Positions 12,001 to 20,500 of a stretch of DNA of 64,000 nt are shown here, one piece after another. Made by a program: the position numbers and the translations under genes. Within the stretch, counting starts at the first letter, position 1. Each line of letters opens with the position of its first letter. The notes under the pieces are model-generated. The model was not told the DNA's origin and made no database searches. It saw only the letters and a list, made by a program, of their open reading frames with translations. This DNA is from Verrucomicrobiota bacterium (lineage in GTDB: Bacteria > Verrucomicrobiota > Lentisphaeria > JABSQK01 > JAJFLO01): NCBI GenBank assembly GCA_021772615.1, contig JAJFLQ010000011.1, positions 1-64,000 on the forward strand, read 5' to 3'.

Positions 12001-14525
12001 GCGGTCGCGTGATCTATTCCAGCCATCAGCACGGCGGAAATCGCGATGTCTTCTTCATTGACGGCGCGGACGGCTCAGTCGGTCGTCACAACGCCCCTGA
12101 CGCGACCATCGTACCGGGCGATATTCGGGATGCCGTTGCGGTGCTGTCGTTCGTCCGCGAGCAGGACAGCACAACGGTGTATCTCAACGGATCGCAGGCG
12201 TCAACCTTCGATATCGATCTGCCTTCGGACGCCAACCAGTTCTCAATCGGGCAGGAATGGGACGGTCTCGTGGCGAGCGACTTTTTCTCGGGCGACATGG
12301 CTGAGTTTCTGCTGTTCGATGCGGCGCTCGCAGCGGACAGTCGGCAGGCGGTCGAGCGCTATCTGTTGCGACGCCATTTCGCGACGCCCTCGGAGATCGG
12401 CCTTGTCGCACACTTTCCGCTTGACGGAGACGGCGCCGACGCATCCGTGTTTGCCAATGACGGCGTGACGAACAGTGTCACAGCAACGGCAGACCGTGAC
12501 GCGGCCGAGAACGCGGCATTGTCCTTTAACGGCGGTCCGGCTCACATCGCGATCAGCGACGCTGCCCAATATTCCTTCAACGACCAATTAACCGTATCGG
12601 CGTGGATCAGATCGAATGGTGGCGGCAGCATCGTCGGCCAGCGTTCGACATGCCCCGATGGCAGCGTACCGCATCGAGGCAACGCGTTTCACCTGGGAAG
12701 TACGGCCGAAGGCGCGGTCTTCCTGTCGTGTCACGGCCCCCACTCCGGCGGTTTCAATTTTCCCACGATCAGCGCCACGACCACGGAAGCATCGATCAAT
12801 GACGGGGAATGGCACCTGATTACCGGCGTGTTCAGTCATGGTACTATCGGCATCTATATCGATAACGAACCAGCGGAGACCGACGTTGCGGTCAACCCGT
12901 CATTTCCGTTACCTGTGACGCTCGACGACACAGACGAAGACATTGTTATTGGTGCGACCTATGAATATTGCGGCTTCGCATTCGGAATAACCGACGGATT
13001 CGACGGTGCGATCGATGAGGTACGCATCTACAATCGCGCACTCAGCGCGTCGGATGTGCAGGCGATCCATGCAACGGCCACCGCGAGCGACGAGTCCTTT
13101 TGGATCACTGTTTTCGACCGGACCGACTCCGTCGGCACGACGGACGGTACCGGTATGTTCTCCTGGGACATCAGCGCGCTGCCGGCGACACTCGATGCAA
13201 TCGTTCGAATTCGAACCTTCGACGGACTTGACGTGTCCGACTGGGCCATGTCGGGCATATTTTCGATTGATCATAGCGTCGGCGCAGAAAGCATCGACAC
13301 CGGCGACGGCAAACACACGGTTACAACACGCGGCGACGGCGTAAGTAAGGCCTTCGGCGCGACGGCGACGACCGGGAACGGCAACGTGAATGAGAACGCC
13401 GTAGTATTAACTGTTGCCGCCGACGGGAGCGCCGACTATACGGCCATACAGGACGCTATCAACGACGCAAACAACGGCGATATGGTTCTGGTGTATCCCG
13501 GTATCTATCCCGAGCAAATCCGTTTTCTGGGGAAGGCCATTACCGTTACCGGATCCGCTCCGAACGACGAATCGATCGTTGCGGCTACGGTTATTCAGGG
13601 CAGTTTCGCAAACGACCGTGCGACCGTTGCTTTCGTGGAAGGTGAAGGAGATTCGACGCTATTCACCGGATTCACCATTCAGGATAGCGGTACTGCAATC
13701 GTCCTTATCGACAGCAGCTCACCAAGGATACGATCAAACCATATTATCGGCGCCGCGGTCAACGGCCTGGAATCACGCAACGGCGATGCGGTGCTCGAAG
13801 ACAACGTCATCCGAGGAGATTTCAACGCGGTGGACGTGACCGGCGGAACGATCGGGTTCCGAGAGAATATCGTATCCGGTACAAGCGGTCTGCGATTCGC
13901 TGGTACGACGGCAGAATTCAATGACAACCGTATCGTTCACAACCGCGGGAATGTACAGCTTTCCGCATCGACGCTATATTCCAGTCACGACATCATCACC
14001 AACAACACGCAGTTTGCCGACAGCGTCGTCGCTGTCAGCGCCGATTCTACCGTCGACGTCGTGAATGGCATTATTGCTTATAACGAGGCAATAGAATCCG
14101 ATGATCACACGGCACGAGTTACGGTACAGCTGGGCGGTTCCATCAAACTGGTAAGCTCGATACTGTGGGGAAATCGCGCCGGCACAAACGTACTGCATGT
14201 ATCGCCGGCCACATCGACATCAGTTTGCTACTCGATTGTCGAGGGCGGAATTAATGCACTTGGTTCGCACACGGACTGGGGTGCCGGGAACCTCGTCGAT
14301 GCGGACCCCTTGTTCGTTGCGCCGAGCGAGGGCGACTTCCATCTTCGCTCCGCTCACGGACGCTGGGATGCGACAAGCGGCGCCTGGCTAGTTGACGACG
14401 CCACCAGCCCGGCGATAGACATGGGGGATCCCGCATCGGCTTTCGATCACGAGCCGGAGAACAACGGCGATCGGATCAACATCGGCGTCTACGGCAATAC
14501 GGCCGAGGCAAGCAGAGGGCGATAA
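3..14525 (+). CDS. Giant Ig-like / LVIVD propeller / LamG / beta-helix surface protein (5' partial)
   Basis: The frame is open to the left window edge. The residues before the first ATG (nt 33) spell the FSEAMD motif of an SbsA-like Ig domain, so the true start lies upstream and any signal peptide is not visible. Numbering from nt 33, most of the protein is a tandem array of Ig-like domains of the Big_7 type, with recurring 'VDG...DT..APY' strands. Interrupting the array are an LVIVD-type beta-propeller (about 1020-1620), a discoidin-like stretch (about 2450-2590), a second propeller-like block (about 2680-2930) and FnIII-like segments. Near the C terminus are two LamG/concanavalin-like domains (about 3895-4116 and 4123-4348) and a right-handed beta-helix (about 4458-4720) ending in an 'SPAIDMGDP...NIGVYG' signature. 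No C-terminal sorting signal or membrane anchor is seen. It lies 18 bp upstream of the next giant gene, in the same direction. A structural, adhesive or carbohydrate-binding role is inferred from the domains. No catalytic motif was recognised. Confidence 0.85.
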   Translation, partial: TTFSIQFSEAMDVDAFQATAPLTLLGPGDAVVNATATWDNQDTRVTLTPVTFLDAATLYRLRFTGADDLAGNRSDGFDQDISYLTIDESDPEIMLVAPVDGAELLSGDSITVVANVNDNVQGISFLDNASNPIEMGVSADRVEIFINGLPAGTADSLVDNQASFTFTAPDSPFRIQLFIQAQATDAAGNSALSDEIQIFVNPVNRPSLALVAPTPPAGADLEELTFFTVAAETVSDLAVAAVELRIDGALVDTSTNASPVFAALPVPPLEDGGTLTIEVVARDSRGVESDPAIRTFNVTPDTVAPVVTLLSPPNNGNVLEGNRVAIAATATDNKGLHNVVLFLDDGGGEQQVATFESAPFAFEYAAPHVASNQPVTFRFVATDNSLNMLQTEISAAFTIRDDRQPPAAVITQPAFGAVFTESDTVRVTVSATDNASVSRVDLTTPTGVISDNRAPFEFTFAAPQTAIPLLTFEISAVAIDRSGNASQPFNVSLVARDSSVTIASIPIMILGGEAPPSGQSQPPVIDTSSRKEADTVSAAADAPEFPAGAVITVDTRLDEFFQTDWRLRRARIDWFASRIALVVDNIVVFDGVYGGVFNWRLPDVDTPTDASVVATIVTESGASFVNSEPLKIVPLSIAITASLPHSISEDGRKTIVVNGIWNDPPHIELLVDGAVADTRTAAPFTFDVSLPSLATGESADISARLVDSSGQMRTSNTVTLTVTDDTTPPTITDVAVPDTVFEGALVSVAVDADDDVGVVDVTLDVDGTQIVLTTPPYASVIQIPALADTNNGVLDISVTASDAAGNHAEAVVRQLMVAADNAPSAPEITSVSAPVAGTSFVETTRLSISGIALDSDGIVDRVEIRVNDGPLHVASTTGAAFNTTITLPVVDGFTPSTLAIVAVDSTGNRSATHGIAINIVDDVEDPQIDRILEASKVLAIGGTHLQIEIPVTDNIGLQHISVDLVDDATIVASESVSITQPGTTSHTYAVDIPIKAAQLGRRLTLQATATDRAGNSATLEQVVDVLPTYMVGGRFVSSEILGELSQLIRYNGRIYGTTEIAPSPLTRRSYIFSAIPLENGNLELVDIVRTGSNVTTIQGFSTFLYAFNAAGQVQIYDIADPDTLISVASVDLGVSFHAASATGHGLVVRSDTALALLNVRDPLNPTVERSIARSPGAFAKTNGDVVYSDFGSVSVHTLRNLDAERTINVVGSAGLIFIEDGIVGGSGSQIRLVRDGHHASAVNDGGRTIGPVLTLPGAIADMHRITDRLFAVALKDTVRFVGVDATTGLQDLGAVDATDTIIGLTGGDAGTLYAVLDNGIFVVDIAIATETIGVIAEVDLIGEALDVETVGNTAIVAKGLNGLTLVDLSRPQAPKHIRNVSANGVVLSVTRIGQTLYLARGFGGVTRIPMTSLGSALPSTGLAIQGGARQVEAMHHAVAVMGAGLTLLDPNTLGFLSAPSTTGNLIDISVSGSLLIAGTSDRGFTIHNVSNPSVPALLADKTLADGEVTAIRADGSDLYVAQRRLSDNQPVIERFDISDPTSPVSAGLIHSAPLDQPVESMTLAGHNLVAFSGAAGVVVMDLGTGTHDTIATQDFAVAGAVVNNLIHIADAFGGLQTLRLDAASADTHLQGDIPAHAFTLERGAGRVVSVQPRDSAGISCVEFMIDGVLHLADTEPPYAFQLTSDITDLPGDTYAITARTMGLTGGEATLIQAMVAQVVPQIDTVPPSVSLGALPAQVGERQTVLVTAAALDNRGTPLVEFFVNDALVHVDSTPPYTFELDLPAVDMDESLSLVAQAVDAAGNIANVAANIIVLDDLFSPEPPTIQVVPLVNGNLVGGAEVTISATSQDDHGIARATLFVDGLPVASDAAAPFSFAYVPDIPPVGQTGSVTFGVRTVDFANHVSDTTEVTLDVIADTAPTVSFVSPEVNTDVIAGTSLDITVEVTDDVSMSNVDISVDGQLLGSFEVAPYTVSFPVGSAIALRTITVTATDDRDQETIATRAFNVIQDDPPVISDVVPANLTDHVRGIDLLVSATITDDIGIAAVDFLVDGVLVETKSAPDIGDTFLTIVAVPLSTTAASLDLRIVARDTSSQETIVDRTVAIVESPPPVLEIVTVDSAANFIENTDATVTATAVSVLPITAGALRANGDVIAQIDAAPTGAVYTFSFPLPSVTGAFDDVSLVAEAFDVRGTIGQSAPMVITVTDDAAPTGSITVTPGASGNFIENSTVTVAVTAGDDLGVTRVDFTVDGVVRSTQTTGQGGVFTALLPLPDVPDGVESVSLAFGAVVFDTVAQSFTVPPQVIEVLNDMPPTVTLIAPIDEQVLVAGSVFPFHVEAADDDAVARVDIHVNGFAIGQLVHDTGADFRADLLMPGLSIHDTVEVTAVVTDSSGTVRTSEPATVSFALSADVIATVPTTGACAIQPLGTDLLLSDAQGNRTVDLANSQPVAVNGSQITLSHPSVESVINVRLAPTAVRRVRIDVQNAFGPAADYLLNEIVFTDSTGASVAPILLSASSEDPGNPIRDSVDGVPDVSSLPPFRIGPLASANGFSPAEPGPSFFICVFENPVTLVSIRIYQLSADRQHSLRQFSVSTAAEATFAPAAIADVEVLNPYGQEMIIDTDLAALAVEAQNLSAMLIENGGSFGPNDVIDGDGNTIAQLLAENSDHTSVLERRRNQVATKLTWGSTASSTPPATQVTDIQIENDLWLRADGVNLDVFSRTGNPHVFPPNAATSDSLPVLASIALSDPIVDITVHDETVFALTSAGALHRIDLFYPAAPLLTGDTQIANAVSLDSANSIVAAVTPAGVQLFSSETGGLAASLAAINLADTVAARIIGDQLFVATTTTIEVFDISAPDNPVHQPGAAIGSSVDMMTSIGSWIIGRSTDRFGVVVIDSATSSEIGAVVMKREIVSVAIRGNHLFVKHADEIAVINLEFGINEDPQMPVLLTTPGLIEGGYLDVEIQAVSAMPSSHEVVAESRPMRSFAGNDTGRLHIAARSASASLQVAVHAVSINGEVAVGAAEDIVIGADTNDPVATITSPLDGADHQEGTAVTVLFNATDDIGIDFVEIAVDGVLFDTLIAPLPAAPSVVVPVPVDDTDSGILMISVTATDVNGRTGTHDITINRLDDAEAPQILVAAPVPDFEILEGQAVVVTAEVTDNIDLTSTGILFDGAPVAVDATPIANGLTLTATLTMPEVEIDTSIPFTVEAVDTSGNPATVMQNLVVLNDDLPTVAIVPPNNGDPLESAELALITVTAADDIGIERIRFFVDGTLIATDTTAPYGFNYEAPNVTAQTIVTFTAEAVDTKGQTRLSDPVTVTINADGAPELVELFGTNAGLSAREGETVTLFARVVDAGGVARVDFFLDGALLGTDTTGVFSNAGILFTLDIVLPDIDGTESNVNGSFLPVVFTAEAVDIVGNSAVSAGFDFDIFDDELPDVSITDITGLTSAGGEFFELQTITVDATATDDLGISTVVILRGTQVVASFNSSSDDQYQAAIAIPALAEGETELTLAITVRATDTAGQVAETSQNITIVRDVPPTVAITDVSPSPVFENLPFVVTATVTDDVDTTFDTFTVLFGGAAAAIDVVTQNGSTFTFDLTAPSIPSGDTLDFDLELRVVDTNGRVGSDTVAVTVIRNDPPTAPVLTAPVAGEEFGLQTELTWTASTDNEQPESQLVYEIDYQVENSMLWVPLVAIDDGIGTMTGIGSFTFATAALPNDTRLRLRIRAFDGDQFSPFDELAGFVTVNHFELAVNLVSPADGFEVRESDTLMLTAEVTVSDIAVRHVEFIVDQQSAGIDVSGANDIYTIDYDALVLPGDNPVQLPILAEVENIRSLTATSGIHTITVVPNLPPGAPTLTNPLGGETFSDAINVSWNAAADPDQPEAALVYELQHRIGDPIFNPADHGNALLWLRADIGVAVNGNDEVSSWQDQSGNGNDAVAGGLPKLVTNGINDGPSVRFEAGAERYFTVDAVADATTSAHTVFVVLKSAATVCEGGVGGRVIYSSHQHGGNRDVFFIDGADGSVGRHNAPDATIVPGDIRDAVAVLSFVREQDSTTVYLNGSQASTFDIDLPSDANQFSIGQEWDGLVASDFFSGDMAEFLLFDAALAADSRQAVERYLLRRHFATPSEIGLVAHFPLDGDGADASVFANDGVTNSVTATADRDAAENAALSFNGGPAHIAISDAAQYSFNDQLTVSAWIRSNGGGSIVGQRSTCPDGSVPHRGNAFHLGSTAEGAVFLSCHGPHSGGFNFPTISATTTEASINDGEWHLITGVFSHGTIGIYIDNEPAETDVAVNPSFPLPVTLDDTDEDIVIGATYEYCGFAFGITDGFDGAIDEVRIYNRALSASDVQAIHATATASDESFWITVFDRTDSVGTTDGTGMFSWDISALPATLDAIVRIRTFDGLDVSDWAMSGIFSIDHSVGAESIDTGDGKHTVTTRGDGVSKAFGATATTGNGNVNENAVVLTVAADGSADYTAIQDAINDANNGDMVLVYPGIYPEQIRFLGKAITVTGSAPNDESIVAATVIQGSFANDRATVAFVEGEGDSTLFTGFTIQDSGTAIVLIDSSSPRIRSNHIIGAAVNGLESRNGDAVLEDNVIRGDFNAVDVTGGTIGFRENIVSGTSGLRFAGTTAEFNDNRIVHNRGNVQLSASTLYSSHDIITNNTQFADSVVAVSADSTVDVVNGIIAYNEAIESDDHTARVTVQLGGSIKLVSSILWGNRAGTNVLHVSPATSTSVCYSIVEGGINALGSHTDWGAGNLVDADPLFVAPSEGDFHLRSAHGRWDATSGAWLVDDATSPAIDMGDPASAFDHEPENNGDRINIGVYGNTAEASRGR

Positions 14526-14543
14526 GACAGGTTAAGTGAACAT

Positions 14544-17500
14544 ATGATTACGTATTTTGCCAAGATATTCGCAGGTCACGAAACGTGCAGGCTGCTCCGG
14601 CGCGCACGCATGCGCCTTCACCACGGAGCGGCGCGTGCGCGAGTCATGCCCTTGATTCTGAGCGTGATGGTTGCCTGCGGGATGCTGGCAACACCGGCAC
14701 ACGTATGTGCGCAGGAGGGCGCTCCTGAGATTCTGTCCACGACCATGGCGCCGAATGTTCTTCGCATCGGCGACGAGATCACAATCAGCATTACCGCATC
14801 ACCTGACGTCGAACGCGGCATCGTCCTGGTCGATTTCAGGCCAAACATACCGCATCTCATGCGTCTCACACTTTCGCTCGACGGCAACGAGTGGACCGTG
14901 TCCGGGCAGATTCCGGAACTCGACATCCCGGAGGGGATCGACACCTTCGACGTCGAGATAAGCATTATTGTATTCAACGCATCGAATGCACGCGGCAAGG
15001 AGACCATTACCAGGTCTTTCGAGCGATTTTCCATACCGTTCGAGGTCGCAATCACATCGCCGACCGACGCATCACTGACCGGAGATAATGCCGTATCCGT
15101 GTCGGGCACAGTGACGGACGATGCCGCCACCGTGCTTGTTAACGGCGTCGCAGCAACGGTCGACAACGGCACATTTACCGTCGCCGACATTCCAGTGATT
15201 GAAGGCGATAATACGATTACAGCTTCGGCGTCAACAGCGTCCGGCGAAACAGCGACGGACAGTATACAGCTTGAGCGCGATACGATATCGCCTTCGGTAT
15301 CGATACAGGGTGTGAGCGACGGGTTGTTCAGCAGTCTGGATCTCACGCCGGAGATTGTCGTTAATGACCGCAACCCGGGTTCGACGATCATCCTGCTAAA
15401 CGATCAGCCATTTGCATCCGGCACCCTGCTTGATGCCGAGTCGGCGTACGTCCTCTCGGTCACCGCAACCGACGCGGCGAACAATGCGACGTCAGATTCG
15501 GTTTCATTTACGCTGGACAAGACAGCGCCCCAGATCACACTTGTAACGCCGCAACAAGACCTGCAGACCCGCGATATTCTGATTACCGTTTCAGGAACCG
15601 TGGTGGACGCGAATCTCGCTTCATTACGCGTAAACGGCACCCTGATTACGGTCACGGACGGTACATTCAGCACGTCATTATCCCTAAACACCGAGGGCGC
15701 GAACGCGCTTACCATCACGGCTACCGACCGCGCCTCGCTGAGCACATCGATTACGCAGCAGATATTTCGCGATACATCTGGCCCGAACCTGACCGTGACG
15801 CAGCCCGCAGACGGGTTGCTGACGAACCAGACAACGATCACGGTATCTGGAACGATCGATGATCCGACGGCGCTGATAACCGTCAACGGCACTGCGGCAA
15901 CAGTGACGAACGGGACATTTTCAGCGAGCATCGGACTGGCGGAAGGCAACAATACAATCACCGTGACCGCAGCGGATGTACTCGACAACAAGACATCGAC
16001 AACGTTGACGGTGATCCGCGACACGGAGCCGCCGGACCTGACGCTGACCGAGCCCGCCGACGGCTTTCGGACGCGACTTGCCAATGTAAACGTGACGGGT
16101 TCGGTGGCACCGGTGACTGCGGCAGTATCCGTTGGGGGAGTCGCGGTAACCGTCGACGGCAGCGGACTGTTCGAACATGCGGTTGTATTGGCAAGCGGCG
16201 ACAACACGATTGAAGTCGCAGCGGCCGACGAGGCCGGGAATTCCACGTCACAGACCGTGACGGTAGCGCTGGATCAAACACCGCCGGTGCTGAGCGTCGC
16301 CACCCCTGTGGACGGTCTTGTTACGGCCGATGCCTCGGTGACCGTATCCGGATCGGTGGATGATCCGCAGGCGGAAATTACAATTAACGGTGTCGCGGTC
16401 GATAACAACGCCGGCAGTTTTGCGTTGGTCATACCGCTTCCCGGTAGTTCAGGCCCGGTTGAGATTTCGGTACTGGCAGTCGATGACGTCGGGAACAGCG
16501 ACGAGATCCGAATCGCCGTGGTCCGCGACATTACACCACCGGTTATCCAGATTCTCAATCCTATCGACGGCGCACTCCTCACCAATGACGTGGTAAATGT
16601 GTTCGGCAGCGTCGACGATCCGACGGCCACTGTACTGGTAAACGGTCAGCCTGCGTCAATCGTTGCCAACCGGTTCGAACTGACCGGGCTGCAGCTGGCG
16701 GAGGGGGAGAACACCGTAACCGCGACCGCCGTCGATTCGCTCGGCAACGAAGCGGATGCAGCCTCTGCGACGGTCGTTGTCGACACGGTCGCGCCGGCAG
16801 CGCCGGGTCTGACTGATCCTCCGGAATTCGTCAGTGCCGACCGCGTCACGTTGAGCGGCGTGAGCGAGGCGCTTGCAACCATCACCGTCACCGGCGGACT
16901 CATACCGGCTGTTGTCGTTGCGACCGGCGACGGCGACTTTACCGTGCAGGTGCTGCTGCGGACCAACACGTCCAACGTTCTCGCCGTCGCGGCAACAGAT
17001 CCTGCCGGCAACGCAGGGAATGCAACCGAAATCACGGTCGTCGCCGACAGTGTCGCGCCCGTCGTCGTAATCGATGTCCCGCAAAATGACCAGATAGCAC
17101 AGTTCTCTCAGATACCAGTCACAGGAACGATTTCGGACACGTCCCCGATTGTCGACGTCCGTGTGCTAGCCGATTCTGTCGGGATAAACGCGGACAACAC
17201 ATTCGGCGGCGTTGCCGTTGTCGGTAGCGGTATGCAAGACATCGAGATAACCGCCACGGATGCTGCGGGGAACATCGGCACAGCAACCGTCGCCATTGAC
17301 AATATCGACGACAATATCGACAATGAACCTCCCCAGATCGCCGTTGTGTCGCCGGCGGCGGGCTCGTCCGTGCCCACAGGGCCGATCACGATCGTCGCGT
17401 TGATTGTGGACCAGAGCGCCTTGCAGACGGTATTCGTGAACGGCGTCGAGTTGACACCGCTTGGCGACTTCCTAAACGGCCCGAACCTCACCGTCGTAGC

Positions 17501-20500
17501 GGAAGCAGGCGAGAACGGCGAATTCACGATCACCGCAACCGACGTGCTCGGCAACCAGAGCATGTTCACCCACGGTGTCGTGGTCGATGCCAGCGCACCG
17601 GCAGCGCCGATCGTCAATCTGGTCACCCCCAATGTCATCACCAATCAGGAACGTGTAACGCTGTTCGGCTCCGCGGAAGCCGGCACGACACTGACCGTCA
17701 CCGGCGGATCCAAAGACGTAACCATCGCCGTTCCTGCCGACGGCAGTTTTTCGGTTCAGGTTATTTTGAATCCGAACGCGGTAAATACGCTGATCTTGAC
17801 CGCGGTCGACAGCGTGAACCAGATTTCGCCGCCGACAACGGTCGACGTAACTCACGACGACGTCGGTCCGACCGTGATCGCGGTCACGCCTGACGACGGC
17901 GCGGTCGAGGTTTCATTCGATACGACAATAGCGCTGACCTTCGACGAACCGATCGCTCCTGATACTGCCGGTGCGGTCACCTTGGCGGTCGATGCGATCG
18001 AGATCGCCGCGTCCGTGTCATTGGTCAATAGTGACATGACGATCGAGGTCACACCGGACGAGCCGCTGACCGACTCCGCGGTTGTCGACATCACTGTTCC
18101 GGAGGCCGTGACGGATCGTGCCGGCAACAGCGTGCAGGCGATCTTTACGAGTCGCTTCACGGCAATCGACATGACGCAACCCGCTGCGCCAGTGCTCGAT
18201 CTGCTGCCGACGCATGTGAATACAGCGGCCGTCCTGCTTACCGGGACCGGAGAGGCCAACGCCACAGTACATGTCGCAGGCGGAGCAGAAGCGGCGGCGG
18301 CAACGATCGACGAAACCGGGGCCTTCGCGACAAGCGTTACCTTACTATCCAATCAAACAAACACGCTGTCGGCTACAGTTGTTGATGCCGTGGGCAATAC
18401 ATCGGACGCAGTGAGCAGGGTCACGATCCACGACGATATTCCACCCGAACTGCTCGATTCGATTCCGGCAGACGGTGAAATAGATGTGCCTATTTCGGTC
18501 ATCATCAGCCTGAGCTTCTCTGAAGCGATCAAGAGCGACAGCGTATCGGGCATTACCCTGACCGGAACCGGTGCAACCGCGATAGACATCGCATTCGATG
18601 CCGATGATGTGGTGCAAATTACTCCGGTTGGTTCACTTACTGGAGAAACGCAGTTTACGGTGACCCTGCCGGATACGGTTACCGACCTGGCCGGCAACGG
18701 CCTGGTCGACGCGCAATCGATTCAATTCTCGACCGTCGACGACGTCCCGCCCGACATACCGATTGTAGACGCGTTCATCCCGCCGTCTCCGACCAACGCA
18801 CCGAGCGTCACCGCCGTCGGCTTTGCGACTCCGGTCACGACCCTGGAAGTGGTTGGCGGCGCCGAGACAATCAATGAGGGTATTGGCGCGACCGGTGAAT
18901 TCTCCGTCGAGATTCCGCTTACGCCAGATACCGAGAATGCACTTGTGTTTACGGCGATTGACGGGGCCGGCAATCGCTCGGCCCCGACAACGCCGTTTGT
19001 GATACGGCAGGACGCGACGCCGCCTACCGTCGTATCGTCTGTTCCCGCAGATGGAGAGACGATCACCGTGAATCAATCGATCTTCGTCGAATTCAGCGAG
19101 CCGATGGCCCCTGCCCCGTTCGCCGTGGACCCGCCGCCAATCCAGATCCTTGATGACCTGAATCAACCGGTGTCAGGTCAACTCAGCCTATCCGCGACGG
19201 GTCGTTCGGTGACGTTTTTTCCGATCCAGAATCTGACACCGAATCGTGAGTACGGAATCATCATTTCAACTGCCGCAGGCGACCTCGCCGGCAACGCATT
19301 GGAGAACACGGTTACGATCAATTTCATGACAACCGAGGCCCAATCGGTCACCCGCCCTGCAGCGCCGGTGTTGAACCCGGCGCCACCTGCGTTCACGACC
19401 AATGTCATCTTGCCGCTCACAGGTACGGCGGCGCCGGGGAGTGCGCTCACGGTCTTCGGCGGCCTGGCGCCGGTGGCGGCCGCAGTTCAGCCAGACGGGC
19501 GGTTTTCGGTGCAGGTTCAGTTGAAAGAACAGACCGAGAACCACCTGATACTGTTCGTAACGGTTGACGGTGTCGAGGGCATCGTCCGCACCACCACGGT
19601 CACCCATCGCAGTACCGCACCGGGGCTGAGAATTCTGTCGCCCCGGGAGGATGCGGCTTATCACAATCCTTCTGTGACGGTCATGGGCATTGTCGACGAC
19701 GGCATCACGGTCGGCGACGTGCTCGTGAACGGTGAACGCGCGGCCCGTATCGGGAACTATTTTGCTCTCCAGGTTGTCGTGGACGAACCCGGTCCTCACG
19801 CCGTAACGGCAATGGCCACCGTGAGCGGCGGCACGCAAGCGCTGAGCGACACGGTGAATTATCGGTTTGAACCGGATTCTGAGGGTACCGATACAAAGGC
19901 GCCGATCGTAAACATTATCTTCCCTGAGCCCGGCGAAATTTCGAACCAGGAATTTATCGAGTTGATGGTGACGGTCGAAGAAGGCGGCGGTCTTGTAGGC
20001 GTCTTCAGCAATCGCATCCCGCCGCACAATGAGGTGGGCAATATTTTCCTGATATACCATCAGCTGCGCAACCAGGGCCTCAATGATGTCACCGTACAGG
20101 CAACCGACACCGCCGGCCTCACCGGGATTGATGTGACAACAGTGTTCCTCGATGACATCGCACCCGCCGCACCGCAAGTCAATGAAGTACCGGCATTGAC
20201 CGACCGCCGCATACTCGTGGTAACGGGACAGGCCGAAGCCGGCGTCGGGATTCGTATCACCGGCGGGCTCGCCACCGCGGCCGGCGCAGCAGACGCCTCA
20301 GGCGCCTTCAGCATCCCGGTTTCATTGCGGCCGAACCGGGCAAACACGCTGGCGGTAACAGCCTTCGATACAGCGGAGAACGAGTCGGCCGCGGTACCGC
20401 TCCGAATCACACACGACGACACACGCCCGAGCGTTCTCTCGACCAGCCCCGGCAGAGACGAAATTGGCGTGCCGGTTGATCAACGCATCACGGTCACATT

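Noticed and set aside
248..14436. Numerous antisense and out-of-frame ORFs of 60-360 codons inside the first giant gene
   Set aside because: They mirror the repetitive, GC-rich codon pattern of the sense gene, have low-complexity compositions and show no domains. The same reasoning removes the shadow ORFs in the other giant genes.
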